From assembly GCA_037389465.1 (NCBI GenBank), contig JAZARR010000250.1, positions 1,054,001 through 1,118,000 of the forward strand: 64,000 bases of DNA, in the 5' to 3' direction. How positions within the stretch are numbered: the first letter of the stretch is position 1; every line of letters begins with the position of its first letter. The notes beneath the pieces are model-generated. The model was not told where the DNA came from and did no database searches. It saw only the letters and a list, made by a program, of their open reading frames with translations. Positions 45,358 through 58,510 of this stretch are shown piece by piece. The stretch is from Baylisascaris procyonis (Eukaryota; Nematoda; Chromadorea; Rhabditida; Ascarididae). A program made the translations under genes and the position numbers.

Positions 45358-46432
45358 ATGAATGCATTTTGCCGACGTTTCGCATCGTTGAGGGTTTTAC
45401 CAAGCTCGTACGTATCGGCAATTCGTGCATCCTCGACATGTGCACTGATCCCATCACGTGCCGTTGTTAGGTTGCAACCGATCGCTTCAATTAAACTACA
45501 AAAACGCTTCTCGCAAATCGAGGTTTTTGGCCCATTTGATCCCCCTAAGCAGCTCACTTTCAAAGAGGTTTGTTTTGCATTCTCGTTTACAAATGTTGAT
45601 TTATTCATCTATGTATGTGGTTAGGGTTATAAAGTTTTTGATTCAGTAATTGGTATATCGTCGATTGGTATTTGGCTGTTGATTTTGTGAGCTATTTTAT
45701 GATGGATTAGGTCAAAAATTTAATACGTGATATAGTTGAGTAGAAAGGAAGTGGTCAGCCGCTATAGGCTGTGGTCATCGGGATGGTGAGCGCAAGCGGT
45801 TTCCCCAGTGTCAATTTAGACGAGTTGGATAGGCGAAATATTAAAGGAATCGAGATATAAGAAGCATTGAAGTAATATTCCAATCATTGTCATAAGCATC
45901 CTTTTTTCTAATTGTTGAGATTATTTCTAGGTTTAGGTAGATGCGCTGATCGTTTACAAACAGGTAAGTGGCAGTTGCAGCGATCTTCGTACTCGGCGTA
46001 GAGGGAGGGGATGGGAGGAGGGGTAGGGCGGCAAAAAATAAAATGGCTTCTACGCAAGGGAGTTAAGGATTCATAAAAAGTGCTACTCTTGGTTTGCTTC
46101 TGGCCTCTAATTGTTATCGGTTTTTGTTGGTTTATTGGCCTTCGTTCATCGACTAATTTAGTTTTCCATGAACAGAAATTATTTAGGTCGAGGGTCGAGT
46201 TTTGAAAGCGATTCGCGCATGGGATCGATTCCCACAAGATCGTAGCGATTTGTTGACATTAGATGCGAGTTTCGTCAACGATTTAGGTCTCGACTCGTTG
46301 GATCATGTCGAGATAATTATGTCCCTTGAAGATGAATTCGGCTTTGAAATACCCGACACGGATGCGGAAAAATTGAAAACACCACGTGACATCTCTAAGT
46401 ATATTTGCGAAAGAGAGGATGTTTATGAGTGA
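45358..46432 (+). CDS. Mitochondrial acyl carrier protein (NDUFAB1 type)
   Basis: It carries acyl chains on a 4'-phosphopantetheine arm for mitochondrial fatty-acid and lipoate synthesis, and is also a complex I subunit that supports LYR-motif assembly proteins. Exon 1 is 45358-45567 (70 residues, an Arg/Ser/Ala-rich mitochondrial presequence ending PPKQLTFKE). The last exon is 46187-46432 (81 residues, stop TGA 46430-46432). Joined directly they give 151 residues and the family sequence [14 protein letters not shown]. The attachment site is the Ser in [12 protein letters not shown] (residue 107), followed by [10 protein letters not shown] 27-nt in-phase candidate exon (45937-45963, between TTTAG and a perfect GTAAGT donor) could add nine residues. 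Homologues have no insert there, so it is probably skipped, alternative or spurious. Confidence 0.94.
45937..45963 (+). other. Candidate 27-nt cassette exon in the acyl carrier protein gene
   Basis: A phase-0 segment (VDALIVYKQ) between a TTTAG acceptor and a consensus CAG/GTAAGT donor. Its inclusion would keep frame but interrupt the alignment with other mitochondrial acyl carrier proteins just before the first helix. RNA evidence is needed to tell a real microexon from a decoy. Confidence 0.3.
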
Positions 46433-46781
46433 ATGAATTATGTATATTTTTAATGGCAGTAGGAACAGGCGGTGCATACCTGGGTCTTATGTCGATCGTT
46501 GTAATCGCAGCTTCTAGAATTAAGTGACGCGGGTAGAGGGGCAGATAGAGGTGGAGAAGGGGGGGGGTTGGCGAGTCATACCTATTTGTCATAGTTCAGC
46601 AGCACCGCGAATCGTATTCAGTGAAGAGCTGTCATTAATGAAATGTGCAGAGAATATTGTTGTGCTTTTTTATGTTCTAAGAACGCGTGTGCACCAACTG
46701 AACAGCTGCCTAAAGCGTAGCGTTATACGTAAAATTAGTGAGGTGTTTTGCTTTAATAAACTCTTTTGTGATGTGTATATG

Positions 46782-46835
<54 letters not shown>

Positions 46836-47798
46836 TAACGTAAAATTGTATTCAAACATTACTAGGTAAAGTATGAATGCCATATACACAACTAGGCAAG
46901 CAGTTATGCTGAATGCCGACGAAGAAATAAATCTATGTGGAAGTTATTGGATCATATTGAGCTTATTTATAAAATTGTTAGGTTTTCTAACTACAAACGA
47001 TTTCATTTCTTAAACCTAGAATGCTTCGGAGCATGTTGAGTGTCTTATCAGCTAAGCAATGAAACGTCCATCCAGGGAAATTCCACCAAATTTGAGCTTG
47101 GAAGACCGTCGAAAACTTCATCATATCAATTTTTTGTAACGTTTAAGCTATTCTCAATCCTTTAGAGGGAGAGACAGTGAACTAAACAAATCTTTTTGGG
47201 AAGTGAAACTATCCAATCCTGAATCAAACCTCATAATCCGCGATATGAGCGGGTTAGTTGAGCATCCGAAATAAGATTAAAGATATTGTAGATGCAGCGC
47301 CAAATTAATACTATAGACTGGTGCTTCCCTATAGGCTACTATGCGGGTTAAGTGAAAATCAATACTTATTAAGAATAAATGAATAACAATCGTTTATTAA
47401 CATTTAAAAAAAAAAACGATTAACGAACAGCTAACACTATGGAAATTCATAGTTGGATGCGTCATGCGTAATTCTTCTCTCACTTCAACGAGTGCAAAAC
47501 CGATGGTAAATATTTGTAGAATGCCTGAAAAAATTTCTTACCTGAATAGAATTATCTGCTTAAATGGGCAGCTGTCTCATCACTCGCTAGGGAAGGAACT
47601 CGTATTCTCAATTCTCAGTTCTATGGTAGTATCAGCAAATTATGATCGAGCATGCCATTTGGATGGGGGAAGGGGGAGATAGAAGTTTATGGGTCGTAGA
47701 AAAAAGTTGAGTATTTAGCGAGCAGCCAAAATTTATGAAAATGTCGAAGATATCGAAAACTTTTTGCTGGATAAATCCACAAGATGTTAGCGTTTCAT
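46433..47798. other. Convergent intergenic region
   Basis: It lies between the acyl carrier protein gene and the 3' end of the aspartyl aminopeptidase gene. It contains an (AT)n tract, an AATAAA near 46755, and short frames without homology, for example a charged 26-codon plus frame starting near 47068 (MKRPSREIPP) and a 72-codon frame at 47464-47682. None is supported as a gene. Confidence 0.45.
46788..46832. repeat. (AT)n microsatellite
   Basis: A pure AT dinucleotide tract of about 45 bp downstream of the acyl carrier protein gene. Confidence 0.95.
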
Positions 47799-48022
47799 CT
47801 AAACCCTTTCTGCGCTAATCAACGCTTCCAGTGAATAAAGATAAAATACCGAATAGAGAGTGATCGCTTGGGAGATGCTCGACGTACAAGTCAATTCTCG
47901 AATCGAATGCATCGCTAACATTCCACAGCCCACATCGATCGTTTGAAGACCAAGATTCGATGATAATAATGGACCTACCGTCGTGCCACAAGGCATATCA
48001 TTGCGAACCACGATTTTCTGAA

Positions 48023-48058
<36 letters not shown>

Positions 48059-51000
48059 CCCATATGGCTGTCTTCTTTAATTATTAGCTTAATAAACCAG
48101 AGATGTATCGACTTGATCCTCATCGACTATTGGAATACTGTCTCTAAATTATATTTATGTGGTGGGAACATTGAATCGTATCCTTGAGTCAATGTTGACG
48201 GCCATCGTTCATGTACTCTTAAGAGTTCGTTACCAAACTGTGCCATTGAATATTCGAGTTTTCCATGATATATGTTTGAGTGAATTTTATCACACCAACA
48301 TTCAAGTTATACAATATTGCTAGACTAAACTCAACTTCCCCCCCCCCCAAAAAAAAAACGAAATAAATCCACGAAAGGGAAGAGAAAAATGACCTGTAGA
48401 GGGCAAGATGCAAGATGTGCGATCTGCTTGAGTATAGCATGTGTTCTTCCAGTTGTCGCATATCTTTGATTCATATTCACCTTAACAACCACTCCACCAT
48501 GGAATTTTGGACGATGATTGTCCTTAAAATATACCTTTATTTGCAATATTCCAACTATCTCTTATATAAAATAATCCATCACCAATAAGCGAGTAATTTT
48601 GAGGTAGCCATTAAAACAAACCAGAAAGGATTCATCTGAACGATCATCTTTCATTATAATCTTGGGGCGTCGTTTATAGAGTCACTAAATGAAAGCACTC
48701 CTATCACGTTCATTAACTGCCTACATAAAGCTGCATTTTGAGTAAATGCAAAATGATTTCTCAATTATTCTCATATTAGTTTTGAAAATTGTCAAAAATT
48801 AAAAAATTTCTCCTTTCAAACAAGTCCGATCCATGAGTTCCATGCCTAAATATACTACTTGAACCTCAGCCATATATTTTCAGATAATTGATTCATGATC
48901 TAAAGTTCCCTATGATTGAAGCCGCTGTAGATTTGTTCATCTGGAGAAGTGTTACAATCTGCTTATAGGCAGCATTAAAAAGTAAGTAAACCTCATGTTT
49001 ATCTCGATAGTTAGGATGTGCCGTATGTGCTTGATCAGCGCTTATCATAAAAGATTTTGCGATAGCTTCTTCGAATGCCGTCTGCGATCCACCGGCCGCT
49101 AATCGTCGTAACACCCATTCAGTGAAATGACTTTTAGCTCCTTGTGCAGATTCACTTCCACACTGAAAAAAAAAGAAAGACCTCATTCAATTGCCGAATA
49201 AAATATAGGCGTTGTTGTCCTTTTTTAGAAGAATATTGCCCATCGAAATCAACGTAGAAATTAGCTTATATGATCGATACCGTCGCAAACATTTAGTGCT
49301 ACTCCTCAAGATATTTGTCGTTAAAAAGAGTTACTACTAGTCCTCAGAATAAAATAAAATTTATATAAAAATAACTTCCCTATTATCAACTAAACCATGT
49401 TTAAGCAAAAGGCGATCACAATTCGTCTTTTTCATCAGCCGGTTACATTTTAGCAGTGGGGCGCACCTATGCAATATTTGTTTTACCTTGACGGCTTGAA
49501 ATTCATTTCGTTTTCATTCAATTAATTTTTTAATATCATTAAGAATCTCTGTTTATTAGTAACAGATCAATATAATCTCTGTTTAAAACATCAATCCAAC
49601 GTTTTTCTAAATAAATCCAACCTAACGCACTCATCACCTCAAAAAAAAAAGGTTTAGTAGCAATCTACACAATGAATATATCGTTGATAAATCAAGAAAA
49701 TACTAGCGTTTGATCAACTCATGAAGGTAATTGCTGTGGTTACAACTCTTCAACAACAATAGAAAACACGTAAGGCACTTCAATGGACTCAAATTAAATT
49801 TAAAAGAGGCAGAAAAGAAAAAAAAAAGGATTTACATAGCTTCAATAATGATGCATAAAGTTTCACAGCCGATAAAGTTCGCATTCGCTATATTCTTTCA
49901 TCAGACACCTTTGCTTCTCATTTAGTTGTCTGATTCGATTTGCATTTCATAACAATGAAGATAGGAGATGTTAGGTTGACCATCATTAAGGATGGATCTT
50001 ATGGGCATTAAGCATCGATTTAGTGGTTTAAAGACTAGTGAATAGATGGATCAATTTCATAACCAATTATGCCTCTAAGCAACCGGATAGAAAAATTTTA
50101 AAGATAAAAGTAGAAAAACAAAATTTCCAACCTATTTCAAAAAAAAAAAAACTATGAGAAAATTCACCTCCTCGTTATCGTAGCATGATGCTATTCGAAT
50201 ATTTTCATCGTTTCCGAATTCTGTAGCGCCTTCCGTTACACTATCAATGATGCTACGAATCGCCGTAAATGTACCAACCAAATTGTCGAGACGTTGACTG
50301 CTAATGAATTCGTCATATGCGCCGCCGATTGTCTACAATTGTCAATTAAAAAATTGAATATTTTTGTTGAAATATTACAAAGCAATTTTCGATCCTCACA
50401 AATAGAGGATTGGCAAAGTGGGCAAGTGCGAGATGAATGATGCATAATATTACCATAATTTATTTAAGAATCAAATAAATAATTGATCAGCACTTATGGC
50501 ATCAAGTCTGCATGCAAATTCTTTCATAAAATGGCCATTAATAATTATTCAACTTTAATGTGCATGATAACGCTTTGAAAGAATATATCGAAAAGGAGTC
50601 AAAATCAACACAATAAGTTCAATAACGGAGCTTATTAAGGCTCCATTTCTTTTTGGAAAGAAATCAACGACGTAAATTTGTCCGTTCAACCTTAATTTAA
50701 GTTATTCACATCAACTACGGATGTTTAGGAGAAGTAGACAACCGAGGGATACTTGGGACACTTAAATCAACTAACGGATACTTAGAGAACAGGTAAAAGG
50801 TACGGTGGTAATAACGGAAACATACAGCAGGTTGATGATCGTATACGTACAAATCCATATCGATGATATCCTGAGGTGCACAGCCCGCCTCTTTAGCTAT
50901 CAAATTCAACAATACTGAGTGATGATCATGCTGTATATCACTTGCATCATTCATATCACTTTCACATGAGTGATTCTCGTTCTATAATGCAAAATTATTT

Positions 51001-54000
51001 CAATGATTCCTTTACTAAGCATATTCAGGCTCCCCTGTCATCCTTAACGTAATGGGAAAGGGCTACTTCCTTCATTTCCCATCAGTAAGGGAAACAAGGA
51101 AAAAGATGGTGATCCGTTCACATACAAATTATTGTACTTGAAAAAAGACCTGGAATTGTAGCTGGTGCTTTTTTTCGATACCAGCGAAGGAATAAGGCGA
51201 TTTACCGTCGATATGGGCAATTATCTTTGCTTCAAAAACTTTCTCCTTATTTATTCGAAAGCCATTCGATATGCTTCAATTCTCTGATTCTATCAAAAGC
51301 CATAACCCAAAAGGCCTCTTTGTTATATGTTCATTTAAACACTTCCATAATATTATTTGTTCCAACTCATAATAAAATATTGAAAATTCAGAATAAACCT
51401 CTAAATTAAGAGCACCGCTCACCTCTTCTGGTTTATTGAGTCCATCGGCCACAAAAGAAGCAATAATCGGTCGAAGCATTGTCTCGTTATTACATTCGAA
51501 TTTATTCCTTTCAGTACAGAAATGAATCGCCAAATTCGGTATGAATAATACTGGCTTTGCAACATTAACCAATTTCTGTACAAGCTTCTGATCCTGAAAT
51601 TATTCTTTCTATCAGCATTTCTATTGCGATCGATAAAAACGCTTCAAAAAATAAATAATAAATTACATCCTGTCATGCTTTTCAAAGATAGCCTTACTCT
51701 AAAACTTCTTCTATATCCTCACCTTTAAGATTATTGCTATCCCTTTCAAAGAAATGTTATTCATAAGTTCTGTTTATGTTTATTTTCAAGTACATATATA
51801 AATGCGCATATGTACTCTTCAAGTACATCTCTATGCTCTTAGAAAATGACACTTGAAAGCATATCTAATCTTAGTATTGATCAGCGATTTTGGGCAAATA
51901 TAAAAAGATAGCTTTATATCTCTCCTCATTAAAAAACACAACAATCATTCACTATGATGATTTCAGTTGTTTTATTCACAAAGATGTCTAATTTAACACG
52001 AATATGGACATTGAATTATTGCATATTATACGTATTCCTTCATAGCATTTGCCCTCCCCGTAAGGTAGTAAGATCAATGCGCCAGAAAGAAACAACTTAT
52101 TTCAGGACTTTGAACTCCTCCGCTCCCCTCTAGTCGCCATTCGCATTTTTTTATCCTTATCAAATGCGATAACTTTTGAAATTTCCGCTCTTTATTACCC
52201 TCCGGAATGTGCAAATATATACAATGCAACTCCTAATCTTATGACCCCTATAATAAAGATCGCTTTGTAATGTCGTCTTTAAAAAAATATGTCACTATCA
52301 AAATAATTCGACCTTCAAATACTTAAATATTCTGCAAAGAAATAAAAAAATCGCCATATTATAAAAAAAAGAGCAATCGAAGAAAGTTTTCTTTGCATAA
52401 AAATTCTGCATTTATCATAATAATACAAAAATTTCAAAATTTCTGACGAATTTATCGTTTTAATTTGAAATATAATTGCATAAATTTTATATTGAAAATT
52501 CACTATTATTCGATACGAATAATATTGGCAGTATATTTATGATTCACTAAAAGATTGAAGTGAAAATTATGAAGGAATCAACAATTACTTTACGATAAAT
52601 AATTTGACCAGCGATACTAAAATCACGATCGAACCATGTACGCCAGATACCACCACCATAGGTCGATACACCAACCTAAAAATTTAGAAATTTTTAAAAC
52701 CACTCGAGAACGAAGTAAGTCCTTCAACAAACTTTTCTCACACCTTCAATTGTCTACATCCTTATCACAATGTAGTCAGAATTAATTTCCTACGAGGTTA
52801 AAAATGACCTTGTACATAAATTAGGTTTATCCCCTACCTTAGATTGCACTGCGTGGAAGGAAGAGGATTTTGTAAAATTTCTGACTAGGTAACAAAAAAA
52901 AAGGAAAACAGTGGCAGTGAAAAGTTTTTTTTAAGAATCGTTATTGCAAAGAATAAGCATGAAGTGTAGAAAGTTGTGCAATAAAGTGGCCTGCAAAAAG
53001 TTGTCGGCGTTTAATTTTGAGATTGGTTTGATACGTAATGCGGGACTATCCGTATGAGCGGCCACTATAGAGAATCCATTTCCTGGTTTATATTTGCCAC
53101 CAACAGCGAATGCGAATATCGCTGATCGATTCCTGCAAATCACACATTTCGAATTAATCAACAAACTTGACCTATTCCTTATTTCCTTTCTTTTAAGCAA
53201 AACAACAAAAGATCACTAAAGTGAAATCAGCAACGATAGGAAATCCTTTATCGTAACTAGATAAAGTCGACAATAGATCATCGTCAGCATGAAGTCGAAC
53301 TAGTCGAATTACTATGTGACAATAGGTCAACCGTTGTCTAAAAAATTCTTTAAATTGAATAAATATAATGAAATAACCAAAAAAATGAATCAATTAGATA
53401 AAATAAAACAAAAATAAAAATAAATAAATAAATAAATAATTATAAATAAACTAAATGAATATGAAGAGCACAAAAAAGACGAAGAAAACTAACTTGGTGA
53501 GGTAATATTTTTGGCGTGGCTCAATTTTCCATGAATCACCTTCGTTGAGTTCTTTGAAACCAGCAGCTTTAAGAAGTTTTGCACTCTCTTCGACCGCTAA
53601 AAAACAAAATGCTTTCTCAAAGAGTATTAAACAATGAAATATATGTATCAAATTTCTGACAATAAATATGGCTTTATTATTTTTTATAGACGATACTTCA
53701 TCCCTCCATCTAACTTCTCCCCTTCCCTCGTCCCCTAAACCCCTCCCTTTTGAGCTCATTTACTTGTCCATCTAATTTGCATATTTACCTATATATCGAT
53801 AAAACTCTCTTCGACTTTCAATAAGATTCGATATATTTCTTTAAGGATATCATTCGCTGTGGGATAAAGACACTGTGGGATATTCGGTATAGAGGCTTTC
53901 AACTTTTTTTTTCTAAATGCTTTTGTATATTTTCTAATAAAATAAAAGCCATAAATAACGACAAGGAAAATGTTTTAGAATAAATGAACGCATTTCAATT

Positions 54001-54371
54001 CAATAACAATCATCTTAATAAAAAAAAAAAAACAATTTCCGAAATCATTGCATAAATTATATCTGGTCACAAAAAAAAACAACGAATCAATTCAATAAAT
54101 TTTTCGTTTTTTTTCAATTGATTTTTTTTTGCTAATTCTTTATTATTTATTCTAATATTTAATATTTTATGCAAAAATTATCTAATCAATTTGCATAGTA
54201 GATATTTTAAAGAAGAATTAAAATAATAGAAATAAATAGAAATATATACCTACCATGATAGGGTGTAACAGCTTTATTGATAAATGTCACAAATTCAGAG
54301 GCCATTTTTCTCACTTCTGCGCTCAACGGTCCTTTTGAAAGCGTTGATGAATGTTTCGATGCGTGTTTCAT
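47799..54371 (-). CDS. Aspartyl aminopeptidase, peptidase family M18, 486 residues
   Basis: A cytosolic zinc aminopeptidase (DNPEP type) that removes N-terminal Asp and Glu from peptides. Ten exons: 54371-54254, 53596-53494, 53132-52991, 52675-52589, 51593-51423, 50981-50826, 50332-50168, 49162-48992, 48522-48394 and 48017-47799. Total 1461 nt; the phases agree throughout and seven of nine introns are phase 0. Catalytic and metal residues are all present: His100/Asp102 (AHTDS), Asp266 (GGAYDEF), Glu313-Glu314 (DNEE), Asp357 (SADQAH) and His451 (AMHSIRE). The length matches the family (about 475-485). Intron 3 starts with GC, not GT, after codon 121. The start is the first ATG in the conserved frame; a GTG six codons upstream is in the same frame. 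A short (TA)n tract (48026-48054) abuts the last acceptor. Confidence 0.96.
48026..48054. repeat. (TA)n tract beside the last aminopeptidase exon
   Basis: About 29 bp of TA repeat inside the last intron, six bases from the splice acceptor of the final exon. On the minus strand it directly precedes the TTTTTTCAG acceptor, so its length could affect branch point spacing. Confidence 0.9.
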
Positions 54372-54742
54372 CTTCGATAGAATCGACACTCAGAATCGAC
54401 GATATATTCGAATTTCACCACTTCAAATCGGTATGTTCGTCGATTGACGGCACAGACAACCGTTCACCACACTCTTCAACTCTAGAACTACTCTTGATTT
54501 GAAATATTGTAAGTAATTAAACGTTCGCAATATTCGCAAAAAAGAATATCAAAAGATCAAAAATAATGAAAAACATCGAAATAATAATGCGAGAAAATAA
54601 TAGCGATCAAGAATCAAAGAAGATCAAATATCACGTCAACAGTCAAGTTGGCTATCACATTGACATATGGAATTTTAAATAATCTAATTTAAAAAAAAAA
54701 GAATTTTTTTAAAAAGAATTTTTTCTCTCAAAGTTTCCACCA

Positions 54743-55091
54743 TCAAATTCCTAAGAAAGTGAAAAATGGATGATTGAAGTTCGATCGACAGTTATGAACA
54801 CGAAGTGGATCACCAATCTCAGGCACATGCACAATGCCCATCGGATCAGAACGCATAGCAAATAGTAGCTCCTAAATGTCGCATTATTCCGCCCTTTCAA
54901 TATTAGAAAGGCCGTACATCGGCGTTTGCAGCGGCAACTGACCAACGGCTGACATCAAAATACTTTAAGAGTGCAGATTCCCTTAAGAACGCATACTGAT
55001 CGAGTGCGACCTTCAAATGTATGACCTTAGTTAGTGCGACAATGATCGCTAAAGGCTGAAGTTTAACGACGATGATCAATTGACCAATGAA
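54743..55091 (-). CDS. Possible coding segment of unknown function upstream of the aminopeptidase
   Basis: Not recognised. A GC-richer patch in which a minus-strand frame is open from 55091 to 54918 (58 codons, for example LDQYAFLRESALLKYFDVSR and ending SVAAANAD). A 46-bp GT-AG segment (54917-54872) would join it in phase 0 to a second open stretch 54871-54743 (ELLFAMRSDPMGIVHVPEIG, ending at TGA). The composition is balanced, but there is no ATG, no upstream exon and no family resemblance I can name. It could be the 3' end of a gene, a decayed gene, or chance. Confidence 0.27.
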
Positions 55092-57666
55092 TCAATCATT
55101 CAATACAAGAAAGCGATAGCAACTTCACTAAATATAAAATATTCAAATGCAAAAAAAAAGATCCTTTCCAAAGTTATATACGCCTTGGAATGGCTTCTAG
55201 ATGGTCGAATTGAGTTCAAGCTATATTTTAAAAAGCAACCACATCCTGAGATGCATTAAAATTGGACGTCGAGGTCATTTTATAGCGTCGAATCAGACAT
55301 CTAGATTGATTATCGTATCTACATTAAAAAAAAATACTATTATTTCATATTCTAATATCATTTATATAAAGCATACTATATTCATAGCTACACCATTCCA
55401 TGCCGCCTAAAGAGCAAATGTTTTCAGATGCAATTGTTGGCACCGCATTGTTGGATACTGATCACCTTTGTTGGGAATGTGCTTACCCATATACATTGGC
55501 ATTCAATCGTATAAACTCGAAGTGTTTATAGTTGAAAAGTACAATGTTGATAAGAAACTGATAACAAAACTTAGTAAATAAATTGTAACAGCAAATTATA
55601 TGACATGAAAATATGTTGGCCTTCGTTTATATCATATAACAATCTCAACTTTTCATGGATTCATGACGTTCAATTTCAAATCTCTCTATTAGTGCTGATT
55701 AAATCGTTTTTTTTTTTTTCTTCTGCAGATCTATGCGTGTCGTTACATCCGTATCCATCAAATTTATATTAATATATTTTTGATCTTTGCAATGTTTTTT
55801 ATTTCTTTATATTCTTTTGCTCCTTCTCGATTCATCTAACATTCGTCTAGATTTCCTTCCCCTTCCCCATTATATATGAAATAAAACACTCAAAAAAAGA
55901 ACAACTTTTGCAGACGCCATTTTTTCCTTTCCTTCCGGAATTGCTTTCTTTAAACATTTACGAGGAAACACTCTCAGCACAGTTATCGTATATTCCTAGC
56001 ATGCCAATAAATATTAAGTTCCTATTATTTAGCTTTTTATTATAAAGCAATATATGTTTTTATTATTTTATGCCATTAAACAATAAATTTTTAAATTTAT
56101 TCAAATTTATGAATTTTCCTTGATAAATCCATTTTTACAAGATTATATTCCAAAATTTTCAGGATTTCGAGATAACTTCCTTCATAATCGATCAACATTC
56201 GATCCGTAAACTTCAGTTCAATGTCCAATATGTTTTTATCTTTAGTAATTGGCCAAATTCATACATATTATTCAATTAAATATGTCTGCGAATTTTTTTA
56301 TTGACTGACCTTCACTGCAATATGTATGATGAAGTTATAATAATTACAGGATTGGTCAAATTAAGTGAACAATCGAATTACTAGATGGGAGATTAGACAG
56401 CGTCAAATTTATTGAATTGCTAGATAAGCAATCGAAGTGCTTCGAATCGAATATGCAAATTTACAAAAAAAGGAAATAGATATATCTTTTAATATTATCT
56501 CTATAAAATAAAATATTACAAATATACCACATATCTCTTTATAATAAATCACTAAACAAAGCAGCACTCTTCACCGAAATTTCAATAGTCTCGTTTCAAT
56601 TTAATATATACAATAAATTTCACATGTTATTTTACTGAATAATCTCAAACCAACTGTCACATTTCAACAAAAGTCCTTCAATTAGCTTTATTTTTATTTT
56701 ATTTTTAATTTTATAATTCATTCCCATACATTAAAAATCTTCGCTACACATGGGAACATATCAACTCAGTAATGACTCCTCTTCGGGAACTATAATTCTC
56801 CAAGCTCCTTAAGTATCACATCAAGCATAGGAATCCACACCGATAGGAGAAGAATTTCACTCATATATAGCTTAAAACTTTTCGTTATTTTATATCAGTT
56901 CCCAGCATCTAAAACTGAAAATTTCAATCAGTGCAATATATTCGCATTTGAAAACGAAAATATAGAAAAAAGCAAAACGACGATTCGATGAAATCAATTT
57001 GCTCAAATAAGTATCACACAAAAATTTACAAAAAATTACACATCTGAAAGGCATAATACCCGTTAGATCGACGATTAAAGACATAAAAGACTAATAAAAA
57101 TGAAAGTTTTCTTCAATTAGAAATTAATAAATCAACAATTAGAAAATATTTTCATCGACAATATGCGATCAAATGTATTCGACTTTCAATGAATAAATTA
57201 TTCACATAATTCAAAGAAAAAAATTTGAAAAAAAATAAAAAAATAAACAAACAGTAATAATTTGTAAAATTTGCAAAACAAATTGCAACAATTTTACAAA
57301 ATTATCAATGCAATAGTTTTTTTTTTGTTTGTGAATTTAATTAAAGCAATGAAAATATTGCAATGAAATATCAATGCAAATATTATGGAAAACAATAACG
57401 AAATAAATTCGAAAAATAATTGCATTTATAAAAATAAATACTTCAGTTTTTTTAAAAATTTCTAAATTTAAAAATATCAATTTTTCCTTTCAATAATTTT
57501 TGTGAATTTCAATATTTGAAGATTTTCAAGGATGATTTATCTTCGACGATGACCTTTAGAAAGTTATGGGAAGAAGGATCACAAAATATAGCTAAATATA
57601 GAGTATTCTTAGAAAATAATACAAAAAAAAGATTATATATGAGGTATTAGAGAATATGACCTGATA
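55092..57666. other. Intergenic stretch with nothing recognised
   Basis: Very AT-rich, with no supported exon. A short minus-strand reading near 56870-56805 (WIPMLDVILKELGEL then a stop) looks protein-like but is too short to call. Confidence 0.5.
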
Positions 57667-58383
57667 TTATGCTTTATTTATGGCTGCTTTTTCGAATTTC
57701 GGGGTGGAAATCGTCTCGGTTCGCATAAACATATCTGGATCGTATATTACTCTAACGATCAACGAACAACTTGGACAAGTGGCTACATCCTCTCCAGATT
57801 CCAACATTTCCCTAAATTATTTCATTTATTATATAAAAATTATTTATGTAATCTTTGAGATGATTAGATTATCATTGATGATAAAAGTTAAAAAAAACAG
57901 CGACCGTTCATCTAGCCATAATAGTCAGCCAGATATTTCCATGGATTTTTTTCTACGGATTTTTTATGGATGTAATTTAAGAATATCCACATTTAAGGAT
58001 ATAAGGATATCATCGACGGACACCACAAGGATAAAAGAGTTCATTTTTAAAGGATATCAGATAGAATTCATGATCGGAGAAGATGCCATATTTGATAGCA
58101 TCGTTATATCTGTTGAGGATCTTATCGAAGAAATCAGAAAATAAAATCATCAAATTATTTATCATCTATTAAATATATGGCATAGATGGAACGGAAATTA
58201 ATAACGCAATGATTATGAACAATTGCAAATAATAGTTGAAATAAAAAATTATTGAAAATAAATAATAGAAATAAACCTTGAAATTTCGAAACGATCACCA
58301 CATGGACATGGATACGTATAGATACATGCATCTTTGTCGTATTCAAAATCTTCGATTTCAATTTCATCATGGAATACCGACAT
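57667..58383 (-). CDS. dph-3: DPH3/KTI11 zinc protein of diphthamide synthesis, 83 residues
   Basis: A small CSL-type zinc protein that supplies electrons to the radical-SAM DPH1-DPH2 enzyme in the first step of diphthamide synthesis on elongation factor 2. It also serves Elongator in tRNA wobble uridine modification. Two exons: 58383-58277 and 57811-57667 (stop TAA 57669-57667). They join in phase 2 to give 252 nt, 83 residues against 82 in human. The start [16 protein letters not shown] and the zinc ligands Cys26 and Cys28 ([11 protein letters not shown]), Cys48 and Cys51 ([19 protein letters not shown]) all match the family. The C terminus is variable, as usual. A plus-strand frame at 57680-58144 overlaps exon 2 and the intron and is a shadow. 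A TTTGTAG acceptor about 30 nt before the ATG may be a trans-splice site. Confidence 0.95.
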
Positions 58384-58510
58384 TGGTCACGATTCAAAGA
58401 AAACGATTACCTACAAATTGATTATAAACGAGGCTATTCAGTAGATACAGGCAAACAATTTGAGGAAATTATATTCCGTGAGATTGCGATTTTTTAACGA
58501 ATTCGATATA

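Noticed and set aside
57680..58144. 154-codon plus-strand frame
   Set aside because: It lies antisense to the second exon and intron of DPH3, whose conserved residues and splice phases are clear, and it has no family resemblance of its own.
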